Part shown: in pieces, positions 16,131 to 24,621 of the stretch
How the letters are laid out: every line of letters starts with the position of its first letter
Position numbering within the stretch: position 1 is the stretch's first letter
Assembly: GCA_001275005.1 (NCBI GenBank)
Contig: JWZX01001695.1
Span: 1-24,710, forward strand
Length of the DNA stretch: 24,710 nt
From: Chrysochromulina tobinii
Lineage: Eukaryota > Haptophyta > Prymnesiales > Chrysochromulinaceae
Direction: 5' to 3'
Program-made: the position numbers and the translations under genes
Notes under the pieces: generated by a model
What the model was told of the DNA's origin: nothing
What the model saw: the letters and a program-made list of their open reading frames with translations, nothing else
Database searches by the model: none

Positions 16131-16799
16131 TCAGCCCATCGCGGCCGTCTCGAGGCGCACCCCTGGCCGCACGGGCGGCGGCACCGCATAGCCGAGCTCC
16201 TCCATACCCTGCAGGGTGACATCCACGACGATCTTGACGCAGCCAAAGGACTGCACGCGCGTCACGTCGCGGCCCTCTCCCTTTGACGGGAAGTGCGTGT
16301 CGCGGAACTCGGGCCTCTTACCCATTAGCCAGCTCTGGAAGCGGCCAAGGAGCGATGCTGCGATCGGCCGGAAGGTTCGCACGAAGAGCTCGTGCCGACC
16401 GGGCGTGAGCGGCAAGTGCACGGCGCCGTAGCCGATGATCATGTCGGAACGCCCCGCAAAATCCGAACCGTAGATCGACAGTACGACCTGTGGCCAGCCG
16501 TGCACGCCCGTTGCCTTGAAGGTGACGTCGATCGGGAAGTTCCACACGCAGAGCCGCCCCGCGTCGGCGGCCGTGCCCCTGGCCGTGCTCATCTGCGTGA
16601 TCCCCTCCTCGACGCCACGCACCACTCGCCAGTCCTCTCCGAAGGAGAAGGTGTACCGACAGTACAAGCTGTCGAGGCCCTCGTACCGGCCCGACTCAAT
16701 CTGGCCTGTCACCATGACTACAAAATGTGTCGCCTCCGCAGTAATGGCGCCGGCAGCAGCAAGGGCGGACGCGGCACCGCCGGGCGTGGAAGCGGCCAT
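16131..16799 (-). CDS. B9D1: B9 domain-containing protein 1 (ciliary transition zone)
   Basis: This gene encodes 222 aa, close to the ~200 aa usual for B9D1. Nearly the whole protein is one B9 (C2-like) domain. Family segments are FVVMVTGQIESGRYEGLDSL (residues 25-44), CRYTFSFGEDW, VWNFPIDVTFK, GWPQVVLSIYG, IGYGAVHLPLTPGRHE and GEGRDVTRVQSFG. B9D1 works with B9D2 and MKS1 in the tectonic/MKS complex at the ciliary transition zone, gating membrane protein entry (established for the family). I chose the Met at 16799 because the conserved domain starts about 25 residues later. An in-frame Met at 16991 would overlap the divergent PIBF1 gene and read through the spacer. Its presence implies that the organism builds cilia or flagella. 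No intron is needed. Confidence 0.93.
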   Translation of the reverse strand: MAASTPGGAASALAAAGAITAEATHFVVMVTGQIESGRYEGLDSLYCRYTFSFGEDWRVVRGVEEGITQMSTARGTAADAGRLCVWNFPIDVTFKATGVHGWPQVVLSIYGSDFAGRSDMIIGYGAVHLPLTPGRHELFVRTFRPIAASLLGRFQSWLMGKRPEFRDTHFPSKGEGRDVTRVQSFGCVKIVVDVTLQGMEELGYAVPPPVRPGVRLETAAMG

Positions 16800-16949
16800 G
16801 AAGCCAGTTGGCGCCCTTGTAATCCTAGTCCGGCGTTCACAGCAAAACAAAAAGGAGAAGAGAGGATCCCGCAAAACAAAAGCTTTTTGCGGAGGCGCTT
16901 CCCGCCTTTCGAGACCGTCGACAAAAAAGCGGGAACACGGCGCTCCAGC
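16800..16949. promoter_or_regulatory. 150-bp bidirectional spacer between two ciliary genes
   Basis: The starts of B9D1 (-) and PIBF1 (+) lie 150 bp apart. Seen in the spacer: GCAAAACAAAA twice (16842-16852 and 16871-16881), TTCCCGC (16899-16905), and its inverse GCGGGAA (16929-16935). The last two resemble E2F-type sites (TTTSSCGC). I see no clear RFX X-box. That one element drives both genes is inference. Confidence 0.6.
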
Positions 16950-17642
16950 ATGGAGAACGTAGCGGTGGAGCAGCTGCTTGCCACGACGCATCTGACGTCG
17001 CAGGTCGACATCAAGCAGCTCCTCTCCTCGGAGTATGACTCGTCGGTAGAGGATGGCGCTCCTTCATCTATGGAGGAGAGCAGCTCTCCATGGGGTAAAG
17101 CCACGGCCACGCTCGAGTCGCCGTCTGATGAGTATGAGCCCTCCTCAGTGCGTACGCTCGGCGGAAAGCTGCAGGGCGCACTCGCGGCGCGCAATGCCGA
17201 GCTCAGCGAACTCGAAAAGCTGTACCGCAAGGAGCGAAGGCGCGACAGGGAGGCCATCCGGCAGCTTCGCAGTGACAACGAGGCACTGCAGCGCACAGCT
17301 GCCGCGGCGCAGACGCGCGCGACGGGCGAGCTGCGCGCGTACCGCTTGTCGGTCGAGGCGGTGCACGCGCGCTCGCGCGCCGAGCTCGACGAGCTGCGCT
17401 CGCAGCTCCAGGCGCTGCAGCAGGAGGTGCCGACGCTGCGGGCGGCCCTTGCCGCGAGCAAGAGTGACTTCGCGCAGCTGTCTGTGGACGCGCCTACGTA
17501 CGAAGTCCTGCGCAAGCGGCCCAGTGACGAGCTGTCCGTCGTCGAGCACGTGCAGATGCACGTCTTCGATCTGGTCGCCGCCGCGGAGCGCAGAGGCGCC
17601 GTCTCAGCTGCCGCCGCTCCGGCGCTGACGACTTCGGCGCAC

Positions 17643-17679
<37 letters not shown>

Positions 17680-19196
17680 GCGCGCCGCCCGAGGCTTCCG
17701 GAGGTTCTTGGGCGCTGCGGCAGGCGGAGGCGGCCGCGCAGGACGCGTTGACCGCGCGGCTCAACGAGGCGAACGCGCGCGCGGAGCAGCGCCACGCCGA
17801 GGCGGAGGAGGCGCGCGCCGAGTGCCGTCGGCTGCGACAGGAGGCGATGATCGCTGCTGCGACACCTGAGGGCCAGGCTCGTTCTGAAATGAACGCGGCG
17901 AGGAAGCAGGTGGCCGAGCTGCAGGCGGTGGTCGCCGATGCCAAGGAGCGCGCCGCGAGCGCGAGCGCGGAGCGCGACCGAGGCGTGCAACGCGCGACCG
18001 AGGCCGAGGCGACCTGTGCGTTCTTGACCCAGGACAAGGAGTACCTGAAGACGCAGGTCGCGTCGCTCGAGGAGCGCGCGAGCGCGGCCGAGCAGCGCGT
18101 GGCCAAAAAGGACGCGGCGCTCGCCGAGCTCAAAGCCGAGCTGTCGATGGCCAAGCAGGAGCTGCTCGCCAACGCGCGCGGCGCCGCGGAGGAGTTCACA
18201 GTGCGACTAGAGAATGAACGGCAGCGATGGGAGCGCCACGCTGAGGCCTCGAAGCACGCGCACGGCGAGGCACATCAGATGAGCCTCTCGACGCACAAGG
18301 ACGCGCGCGAGCTGGCTCTGGCCGAGGCGGACAAGTGGCAGACGCGCTACGTGCAGCTGCAGCGGGAGCATGATTCCACAGTACGCGAGGCGGCTGAGGC
18401 GGCGGGCCGTGCCCATGCGCAGAGCGCCGAGCTGCGCGCCGAGTGCAAGCTTCGAGCCTTTGAGGCGGAACGGCTGCGCATGCAAGCGGAGGGCGCCGTG
18501 GTGAGCGCGCGCCAGTCTCAGGTCGACTTCGAAGCGGCCAGCCAGAAGCTCGAGGTACTTCGTGCCGAGTATTACCGGCTCCAGTCGGCGAGTGCGGCCA
18601 AGGTGGCGACGCTCGAGGCGAGCCATGCGGCGCTGAGCGAGCGTGTGGGTACGTACGAGCGGCTCGAGGAGCAGCTCGATCAAGCGGTCCTCCAGCTCGG
18701 CGCCGCTGCATACGAAACGGGCAGCGGTGCGCCCGTGCCGTCGACGGCGGTGCAGCCATTCCTACGGGTGCCCTCGTCGTCGCAGCGTCGTATGGAGCAG
18801 TGCCTCGGACTCGCGCGGGACCTCGTGAGCGCGCAACGGCGCGCGGCGGAGGCCGAGGCACAGCGGGCCACTGCGACCGCCGAGCAGACGCGCTTACAAG
18901 GGGTGGTCGCGGAGCTCCAGAGACGCGTGCATGCAACCGCCGGCTCGACCCAGGGCTATCTCGCAGACCAGCTCGAGCAAGCCGAGAAAGCTCGCATCGA
19001 GCTCGAGGCACGCACGGCCTCGCTGCAGCAGGAGCTCGTCGAGCATGCAGATGCACTCGCGGGCGCGCGCCAGCAGAACGAGCTGCTGCTGCGCGACCTT
19101 GAGAGTCTCCTCTCGCAACGTGGATCACTCGATGCACTCCGCACTACGCTCTCGCGCCTTCTGCCTGCCGAGCTTGCCCCGGCCAACGCCAGCTGA
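16950..19196 (+). CDS. PIBF1: PIBF1/CEP90-like centriolar coiled-coil protein
   Basis: This intronless gene encodes 748 aa; animal PIBF1/CEP90 is about 757 aa. It is almost entirely coiled coil from residue ~75. Segments matching the family in order are YEVLRKRPSDELSVVEHV (about 187-204), QDKEYLKTQ (361-369), CKLRAFEAERLRM (499-511), KLEVLRAEYYRLQ (533-545) followed by RVGTYERLEEQLDQ, VPSSSQRRMEQCLGLAR (about 607-623), and DLESLLSQRGSLDALRTTL near the end. Known role: CEP90 sits at centriolar satellites and distal centriole sites with OFD1 and MNR/FOPNL, and is needed for appendage assembly and ciliogenesis. A polyAla expansion (about 230-243) interrupts the chain. The start at 16950 is the first Met after the B9D1 spacer and is followed by a typical acidic leader. 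The call comes from remembered family sequence, not a search. Confidence 0.87.
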
Positions 19197-20049
19197 GCCT
19201 ATGACCCCTCGACGTCGATGCGGCCGGCGCGCGAGGCGGCACGAGAGGGGAGCTCACATCTCGGAGCTCACATATCGGAGCTCACATGTCGGAGCTCATG
19301 GAGATCTCCCTTCTCGCTCTGGCTGTCCCGACACTGGACATAGCGTCGTGCGGCGCCCGGACCGGCATCATCGTGATTACATCGTGATCAGCGGTCGTGT
19401 TTAGGGTCTCACGCAAGTGCAAAGACCGCTGCAATGTCTTGTGCGTCGCGGGCAATCGAATCGCATGCGGAGTACGGTGTACGGCACCTCCACGTTCCAG
19501 CTCCACGCTCCGACGCCCGAGCTCGGGCGAGCGGAGGGGAGATAGATATCCAATGCGTGGAGGAGCTAGGGGGCGCGCAGGCTCGAGTGCACCGCGCCAA
19601 GCGTCCCCCACACCACGACGATCAACGCCGGTCACGAGACGCCGGTCACGCGGGGACACGCGCCGCTCTGCACACACAGTCCGGTCCGATATACCGTCGG
19701 GTCCGCGCGGATCCCGGGATCTCGGCATCGCCGGGTGGCGAATATCGGATCGGCGCGCGCGCGGTCCGGCGCCTACGACTTTAACCTCACTAAAGTGTAA
19801 AGACGACTTCCCCCGGCGGTCGACCGCCAGCTCTCTATCCATCATACGTTCTCTAATTATCTGAGCTACACACAATGCTAAGGGACACATGCCGAGGTGC
19901 GAGAGGGTGAACGGAGCGCTGCGAAAATCTGTGCGCAACGACCGCAAGGCGCCTACGAGGCCTCGCGGCGCCGAACGCTGTGGCGTGTGGGGCTGTGTGC
20001 GGGTCACACTACTCTCACTTGCGATGGACATAGTCTCACTATACGAGCC
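19197..20049. other. Convergent intergenic region
   Basis: These 853 bp lie between the stops of PIBF1 (+) and the plastid-type protein (-). No gene is supported; the 249-codon minus-strand frame here has no recognisable domain or consistent composition. Contents seen: a 14-bp tandem repeat at 19249-19302, the direct repeat ACGCCGGTCACG near 19626-19651, and a small hairpin ACTTTA/TAAAGT (19778-19796). Confidence 0.55.
19249..19302 (+). repeat. 14-bp tandem repeat, nearly 4 copies
   Basis: GGAGCTCACATNTC units follow at 14-bp steps with single changes (ATCT, ATAT, ATGT), the last one truncated. They begin about 50 bp after the PIBF1 stop, so probably lie in its 3' untranslated region. Confidence 0.9.
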
Positions 20050-20511
20050 TCAATTCGGTGGTGCCTGTGCCGGCTTCGGAACGAAGCCAAAAGCCGGCGA
20101 GTTATCAGCGGCCTTCATCGCGTCTTCGGGGCTCATGTCCGTTTTCTCCCATAGGGGCCCGCCCACAATGAAGGCGACGACCCCAACAGTGATCAAGAAC
20201 CCCGCGAGCCCCAGCATGGGTGACGGAGTGCCCTCGACAGTAGCGTCAGGAGACGTCTCGGCGATCATCGGCGGCAGTGGCGGCGGCGGCGGCGGCGGCG
20301 TGAACGAAGAAGCTGCATTCTTCGCACGCATGGCCTCCAGGGCCACACGGCCTCGCTCTTCAGCCGACTTCTTTGCGGCCGTCTGATCGAAGCCGCGGCC
20401 TGCACTGCCCTCCATAGTAATCAGGTGAGCGCGACGCATGATCGAACCGTGCATGCGAGGTGTAGGAGCAAAGGCAGCTGCCCAGAGCACAGCAATTGCG
20501 ATGGACGCCAT
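20050..20511 (-). CDS. Small plastid-type membrane protein, function unknown
   Basis: I do not recognise this 153-aa protein. Residues 1-13 are hydrophobic and end at AAAFAP (11-16), which resembles the Phe-containing cleavage motif of bipartite plastid presequences in algae with complex red-derived plastids. A basic, Ser/Ala-containing stretch follows (20-65), as expected of a transit peptide. Then come a short polyPro run (72-81) and one strong membrane segment, LGLAGFLITVGVVAFIVGGP (100-119), ending GPLWE. The C-terminal ~30 residues are soluble and contain a DMSPEDAMKAAD helix. A thylakoid or envelope single-pass protein is the likely nature (inference). It is divergent from the secreted protein gene, with 205 bp between starts. 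The compact size, bipartite leader and membrane segment argue for a real gene rather than a chance frame. Confidence 0.75.
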   Translation of the reverse strand: MASIAIAVLWAAAFAPTPRMHGSIMRRAHLITMEGSAGRGFDQTAAKKSAEERGRVALEAMRAKNAASSFTPPPPPPPLPPMIAETSPDATVEGTPSPMLGLAGFLITVGVVAFIVGGPLWEKTDMSPEDAMKAADNSPAFGFVPKPAQAPPN

Positions 20512-20716
20512 CGCGAAGCCCGAGATTCTCGACTTTTCTTGTGATTAGGATAGGATGTGTGCGCCGCGCCGCCACGAGCGTGTGCTCGCACTAGCCTACA
20601 CCCGACTCCGACATCGCATGCATGTATGAGGTAGGATTCCTACTGCACATCATTATGTACCTCTTGTATTTCTGAGCCGAACATGACATGTATAATTCCG
20701 CGCAGAGGCTCCGCAC
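20512..20716. promoter_or_regulatory. Short divergent promoter region
   Basis: The starts of the plastid-type gene (-) and the secreted protein gene (+) are 205 bp apart. The spacer is more AT-rich than its flanks and includes TGTATAAT (20689-20696), 20 bp before the + strand start codon, and the alternating CGCATGCATGTATG near 20614-20628. Promoter function is inferred from position only. Confidence 0.5.
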
Positions 20717-22876
20717 ATGTTGTGCACGAGTTCGCGCTTCATCGCCATGTTCCCTCACCTCGCGCTGATCGTCGCGTTCTCGACGCTCGATTCCAACGCC
20801 GACAGCCGTATGCACGCCGAGGAGGAGGAACCAACAGTCTCAGCCTTGGCCGTTCAACGCGCCAGACTTCTTATCATCACAGTAGATGACCTCAACGATT
20901 GCAGCGGCAAGGCCGCTTGCAGCAAGGCACGATGCCAAATGGTCCCGGCCTCTGATGCCGCTCCTGCACCTGCGGGCACGGGCTCGTGTACGCTTCGGGC
21001 GGCGCTCGACCTGGCGAACACGATTCGCAGTGACCAAGCTGCAACGCTCATGCTACGAGCGGGTCGCTTTCGCCTCGCCTCGCCGTTACCGAAGGTGAGC
21101 GTCACGCTGCAGCTGGTCGGATCAAGTGGCGACTCTCCGGCCGTCCCACCTGAGCATGGTGGTGGCGATGGCGCCGGGCCGACGGCTGATGAGCTGGACA
21201 CGTGGGACGCCGTGTACGAGGGCGGTGATGCCGGTGGGCACCAGGGTCAGACCTCTGCGATCCGCACCATCCTCGACGGCGGCAGCCGCCATCAGATCCT
21301 TCAAGTGAGTGCCACGGGCGCGCTGCACCTTCGCACTCTGAGGCTTGAGAATGGACGTGCACGCGGTCAGCCCACCAAGGACGCGATCTCCGTGGTCGTC
21401 GAAGCTTCCGGAACCTCTCATGACGAAACCTCTCATGACGAGTCCGAGGCGCAAGACGGCGCTTCGAACGCCCAACACGGCGCACCGGATGCTCTCTTGT
21501 CACTTGGTGGAGCGCTCAACAATCGAGGCAAGCTTGTGCTCACCAACGTGGCGCTGCGTGGCAACGTAGCCGTGTATGGTGGTGCCATCTACTCCGAAGG
21601 CGAGCTAGAAGTGCATCACGCGCTCATCGAGCACAATGAGGCAACACACTGCGGCGGCGGACTCTATGCTGCGAGCGGCGGCAAGGCCCACTTCTTCCAC
21701 TCGACCCTACGCTACAATAGAGACCAGTGCAACCGCCGCACCGCCAGCAGGATGGAGCCTGGCATGGTGCCACGTTACGCTCTGGGTGGTTCCGCCGCCG
21801 CCCCACAGCTGGGTGGCAGCGCCGGGGCGGCGGGCGCGCTCGCGACAGCGCCCCTCGGGCCCGGCGGCGGCGGCGGCGGCGGCGGGTTTGTCGATTCGTC
21901 GGGTGCCATTGCGGAGGGGCCTCCACTCTCCATGTCTTCCGTACCGAACGAGGGGGACAACACCCCTGATGACGCCCGCGATGGCGCTCGAGCCTGGGAT
22001 CGAGGCATGCTCGGGAGGCCTAGAGAGCTTGACCGGCACACTCCCCCTCCTCCTCCTCCGCCGCCACCGCCGCCGCCGCCGCCATGCGAGCCACGAAGGC
22101 ACGGAGGCCGCGGCGGAGAGCTACAGACGCTGCGCTGCGGCGTCAAGGAAATGGTCAGCGACGGTGCACACGATCCGGCCGAGGCCAGCAGGCTACCGGT
22201 ATTACCGGTAGCATCGGCTCCTTTCGTCGTCGGCATTTACGGCCGCCACGGCCACAGCTTTCTCAATGCCGTTGGGTTGCTATGCTCCGACGGCACACGC
22301 ACCCCCATCGCGCCCAGTGCCGATGAGAGTGCCAACGGCGAAGGGGCCGTTGGCGACGGACAAGGGGCCGTTGGCGACGGACAAGGGGCCGTTGGCGGCG
22401 GGGCCGTTGGCTTTGAGTGGGTGTGCCCAGGATGGGAGGCCGTGCACTGCGTCGACACCGTTCCCCACTGTGCGAGCTGGGCGTCAACGGGCGAGTGCAC
22501 TGCCAATCCAGCGTACATGCATGCCATGTGTGCGGCCAGTTGTAAGAAGTGTGGTGCGGACAAGTTGGATACGTCGGTCGAGGTACCGGCCACCCCATCC
22601 CGTGCCGCCGCCGCCACTGGGCTTGCGGTGCGAGCAGGCGATCTGGTCGACGCCGTGCAGCTTCAGTGCGGGACGGCCGGCGCCTCTTTCCTCGCTACCG
22701 GCGAGTCCGCTGTCCTCGAGCCAAAGCTGAGCCCGTGGTTTGGCGGGGGCGGGGGCTCTCTATGTCTGCTCGCGTGCGAAGCTGGCGCGGCGGGCGGCGA
22801 GGTTGCGGTGCTGCGAGAGTTGTCGATCCGCGCTGGGGGGCTGGTGGATAGCATGGAGGTAGGGTGTGCTGTGTAG
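20717..22876 (+). CDS. Secreted protein: beta-helix, ShKT domain and jacalin-like segments
   Basis: This intronless gene encodes 719 aa. A hydrophobic N-terminus (MFPHLALIVAF, residues 11-21) fits a signal peptide. About 50-345 resembles a pectin-lyase-type parallel beta-helix of the kind in polymorphic outer membrane-like and adhesin proteins: SCTLRAALDLANTI, LSLGGALNNRGKLVLTNVAL, YGGAIYSEGELEV, CGGGLYAASGG. Gly-rich and Pro-rich linkers follow (~390-460). IYGRHGHSFLNAVGLLC (~509-525) resembles the start of a jacalin-like lectin unit. A six-cysteine ShKT domain occupies 578-612, with CASWASTGEC and NPAYM typical of the family. The end has two RAGxLVDxxxxxC repeats. A heptapeptide GDGQGAV repeat lies before the ShKT domain. 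A cell-surface or matrix role, binding glycans, is plausible but inferred. ShKT is a common extracellular module in algae and does not imply a toxin. Confidence 0.75.
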   Translation: MLCTSSRFIAMFPHLALIVAFSTLDSNADSRMHAEEEEPTVSALAVQRARLLIITVDDLNDCSGKAACSKARCQMVPASDAAPAPAGTGSCTLRAALDLANTIRSDQAATLMLRAGRFRLASPLPKVSVTLQLVGSSGDSPAVPPEHGGGDGAGPTADELDTWDAVYEGGDAGGHQGQTSAIRTILDGGSRHQILQVSATGALHLRTLRLENGRARGQPTKDAISVVVEASGTSHDETSHDESEAQDGASNAQHGAPDALLSLGGALNNRGKLVLTNVALRGNVAVYGGAIYSEGELEVHHALIEHNEATHCGGGLYAASGGKAHFFHSTLRYNRDQCNRRTASRMEPGMVPRYALGGSAAAPQLGGSAGAAGALATAPLGPGGGGGGGGFVDSSGAIAEGPPLSMSSVPNEGDNTPDDARDGARAWDRGMLGRPRELDRHTPPPPPPPPPPPPPPCEPRRHGGRGGELQTLRCGVKEMVSDGAHDPAEASRLPVLPVASAPFVVGIYGRHGHSFLNAVGLLCSDGTRTPIAPSADESANGEGAVGDGQGAVGDGQGAVGGGAVGFEWVCPGWEAVHCVDTVPHCASWASTGECTANPAYMHAMCAASCKKCGADKLDTSVEVPATPSRAAAATGLAVRAGDLVDAVQLQCGTAGASFLATGESAVLEPKLSPWFGGGGGSLCLLACEAGAAGGEVAVLRELSIRAGGLVDSMEVGCAV
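22336..22410 (+). repeat. 21-bp in-frame tandem repeat
   Basis: GGGGCCGTTGGCGACGGACAA-type units of 21 bp repeat about three times inside the secreted protein gene. They encode GDGQGAV heptapeptides and keep the frame. Confidence 0.9.
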
Positions 22877-23294
22877 CCAGTACGGTCGGACCGTTAACGG
22901 GACGCACAGCGCGTACGAGCCGGCTTTACGTTCGTTGTCATTCCCGATCGAGTCCGCATACCCGATTACCGCTTACCTACCGGTTGTTACGTTCATATAC
23001 GATGCGTGTATACCGCGGTATTAGACGGCGCTACCTCTCGTACGGATACCGTCGGGGTAGCTGCCGGGGCGTGCCGTGCGGCACCGCCGGTACACGTCTA
23101 GTCGAAATTCGATACGGTAACCGACTTTCGGCCTCGCTAGGAATATCCGCTATCGCTCGCTCTACCGTACAAAGGACAGCGGGGCGATCGGGCGCGGCGT
23201 GACCCGGTAAAATCAAGTTCCTCGTCGGCGTGCCGGCGACACATCCCGGCCAAGAGAAGCCTCAAGAACCGGATATCACACGCGTACATCTTCG
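22877..23294. other. Convergent intergenic region of distinct base composition
   Basis: These 418 bp lie between the stops of the secreted protein (+) and the dioxygenase (-). No gene is seen. From about 22890 to 23180 the sequence is dense in TACG, CGTA, TACCG and CGGTA words, unlike the C/G-run composition of neighbouring exons. 3' ends of both genes are expected here. Confidence 0.55.
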
Positions 23295-24314
23295 TTATGG
23301 CGATGTAGTCGATTGGTGTGCGCCTCTGCCCGCCTCGACCCACTTGGGGTCGATGCCCGGCGGGCCAGTGCCTGCGTCATTGGCCGCCCAGTTGCAGCGC
23401 AGGATGAAGGCGAAGCGGAACTCGTCTTTGGATCGCGTGTTCGTTGATGGAACGTGGATGGCGTCTGGGTCGAAGAGGATCAAGTCACCCGCCTCACAGC
23501 AGGCCTCGCTGATCGCAGAGCGTACGCCAAAGCTATAAAAACGCAGCAAGCGCCACCACGCGATCAGCTGCGTCAGGAACCACTTGCAACACGGCGGCGT
23601 GGTGGACCAGTGACGTAACTTGCGCAACGTCTTGTGTGTGCCGTCGAGCATGGCGGTGCCACCTCCGCCTGGGCGCACTGTCTGCAAGCAGATCATCGCC
23701 AGGTAGCCGATCGTCTCGCCTGGATCGCATCTGGTGTCGTCAGTATGCCACCAAAGGAGTGGAGGACCAAATTTGGGCTCCTGTCGCGTGAGCGGATAGC
23801 GGCACAAGACCCGCGGCACACCTGTTCGGATGTGCCACTTACGCCCTCGAGGACCTCCGTGTGCCTCGTCGAGCACCGCGCGCAATCGCGGGCTCATCGC
23901 CATCAGCTCCTCGCTGGTTGGATGACGCTCGCCTCTGGCGTTTGCCGGCAAGTTGAGTGACACGCCGGTGCGATCTGTGTTCACTCCTAGATCAAGCTTC
24001 CCAAGCGTTGGATGCTCGACCATGTGGTTTCGTGCCGCTTTAATTTTGGAGCGGTCCACGTGCCACGTTGTGCGATCGCGAATATCCACGCCATGCTGCT
24101 CGAGCGAAGGGAGGCATCCTTGCGAGATCATGAGGTCAACCTGCTCTTTGGTGAAGGCATTACGGACGACGCCCCACCCTTTGAGCTCGCACTCAATCAC
24201 CGCATCACGCACAGCGAGCCGAGCGGTATCGTCGCTCTCCTCGTAGGCACACGCAGCTGCGAGCGACAGCGACAGCGGGACTGTGTCGGGCTGCACCAGA
24301 ACAGTACCTTTCAT
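23295..24314 (-). CDS. Phytanoyl-CoA dioxygenase-family Fe(II)/2-oxoglutarate oxygenase
   Basis: This intronless gene encodes 339 aa, a usual length for PhyH-family enzymes. The iron-binding triad is visible: H190 and D192 in WWHTDDT, and H287 in LFDPDAIHVPS. An Arg (R300 in EFRFAF) is placed to bind 2-oxoglutarate. GGGGTAMLDGTHK (216-228) is the typical strand-turn segment preceding a helical insert. The N-terminal part, GWGVVRNAFTKEQVDLM, resembles the family opening in which an enzyme 'gatekeeper' helix follows. The reaction class is oxidative hydroxylation of a small molecule or lipid. The substrate cannot be predicted; the family covers phytanoyl-CoA, halogenation-like and antibiotic-type chemistries. 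No peroxisomal targeting tripeptide is present, since the end is TTSP. It follows actin on the same strand with 307 bp between. Confidence 0.85.
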   Translation of the reverse strand: MKGTVLVQPDTVPLSLSLAAACAYEESDDTARLAVRDAVIECELKGWGVVRNAFTKEQVDLMISQGCLPSLEQHGVDIRDRTTWHVDRSKIKAARNHMVEHPTLGKLDLGVNTDRTGVSLNLPANARGERHPTSEELMAMSPRLRAVLDEAHGGPRGRKWHIRTGVPRVLCRYPLTRQEPKFGPPLLWWHTDDTRCDPGETIGYLAMICLQTVRPGGGGTAMLDGTHKTLRKLRHWSTTPPCCKWFLTQLIAWWRLLRFYSFGVRSAISEACCEAGDLILFDPDAIHVPSTNTRSKDEFRFAFILRCNWAANDAGTGPPGIDPKWVEAGRGAHQSTTSP

Positions 24315-24621
24315 GTGGCGGTGCGCGCGCCGGTACGCAATTGAAGGTTGCGCACCATGCTACCCCAGGGAGTGCTCGGGTTTCGTACAGTGGTGTGGCC
24401 TTTCCGCTTGCTTCCGATTGCTCTTGGCACATAGAAATACGGTGGATTTTCGCAATTGTTTGATGACGCCTTTTAGGCCGCGGTCTCTTCTGAGCTGTCC
24501 ACCTACGGCTAGCGCTACCGCTCCATTTTCCTCTCCGCATAGGCTGTAGGCTCTCACTCTGACTCCAGGAGGTCCATTAGCCACACGCGACAGCACGCGT
24601 GTGGCGCGCACGGCCGCGCGC
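24315..24621. other. Intergenic region between actin and the dioxygenase gene
   Basis: These 307 bp hold the 3' flank of actin and the promoter side of the dioxygenase gene, both on the minus strand. No gene is seen. CACGCG recurs around ACAG near 24585-24602 next to a CACGCGTG palindrome. The rest has no clear structure. Confidence 0.5.

Noticed and set aside
16800-16991. N-terminal extension of B9D1 to the Met at 16991
   Set aside because: It would overlap the start of PIBF1 and adds 64 residues unlike any B9D1 N-terminus. The Met at 16799 fits family length.
16718-18199. 493-codon minus-strand frame rich in Ala/Ser
   Set aside because: Antisense to the PIBF1 coiled coil. The composition is what reversed Glu/Ala/Arg codons give, and it has no domain.
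19781-19796. Sequence resembling a phage T3 promoter (TTAACCTCACTAAAG)
   Set aside because: It differs from the vector sequence by at least one base and sits in natural sequence with no vector nearby. It also forms part of a small native hairpin.
19282-20031. 249-codon minus-strand frame in the PIBF1/plastid-gene spacer
   Set aside because: Arg/Ser-rich with no motif, spans an intergenic tandem repeat, and lies directly downstream of a stop in a convergent spacer.
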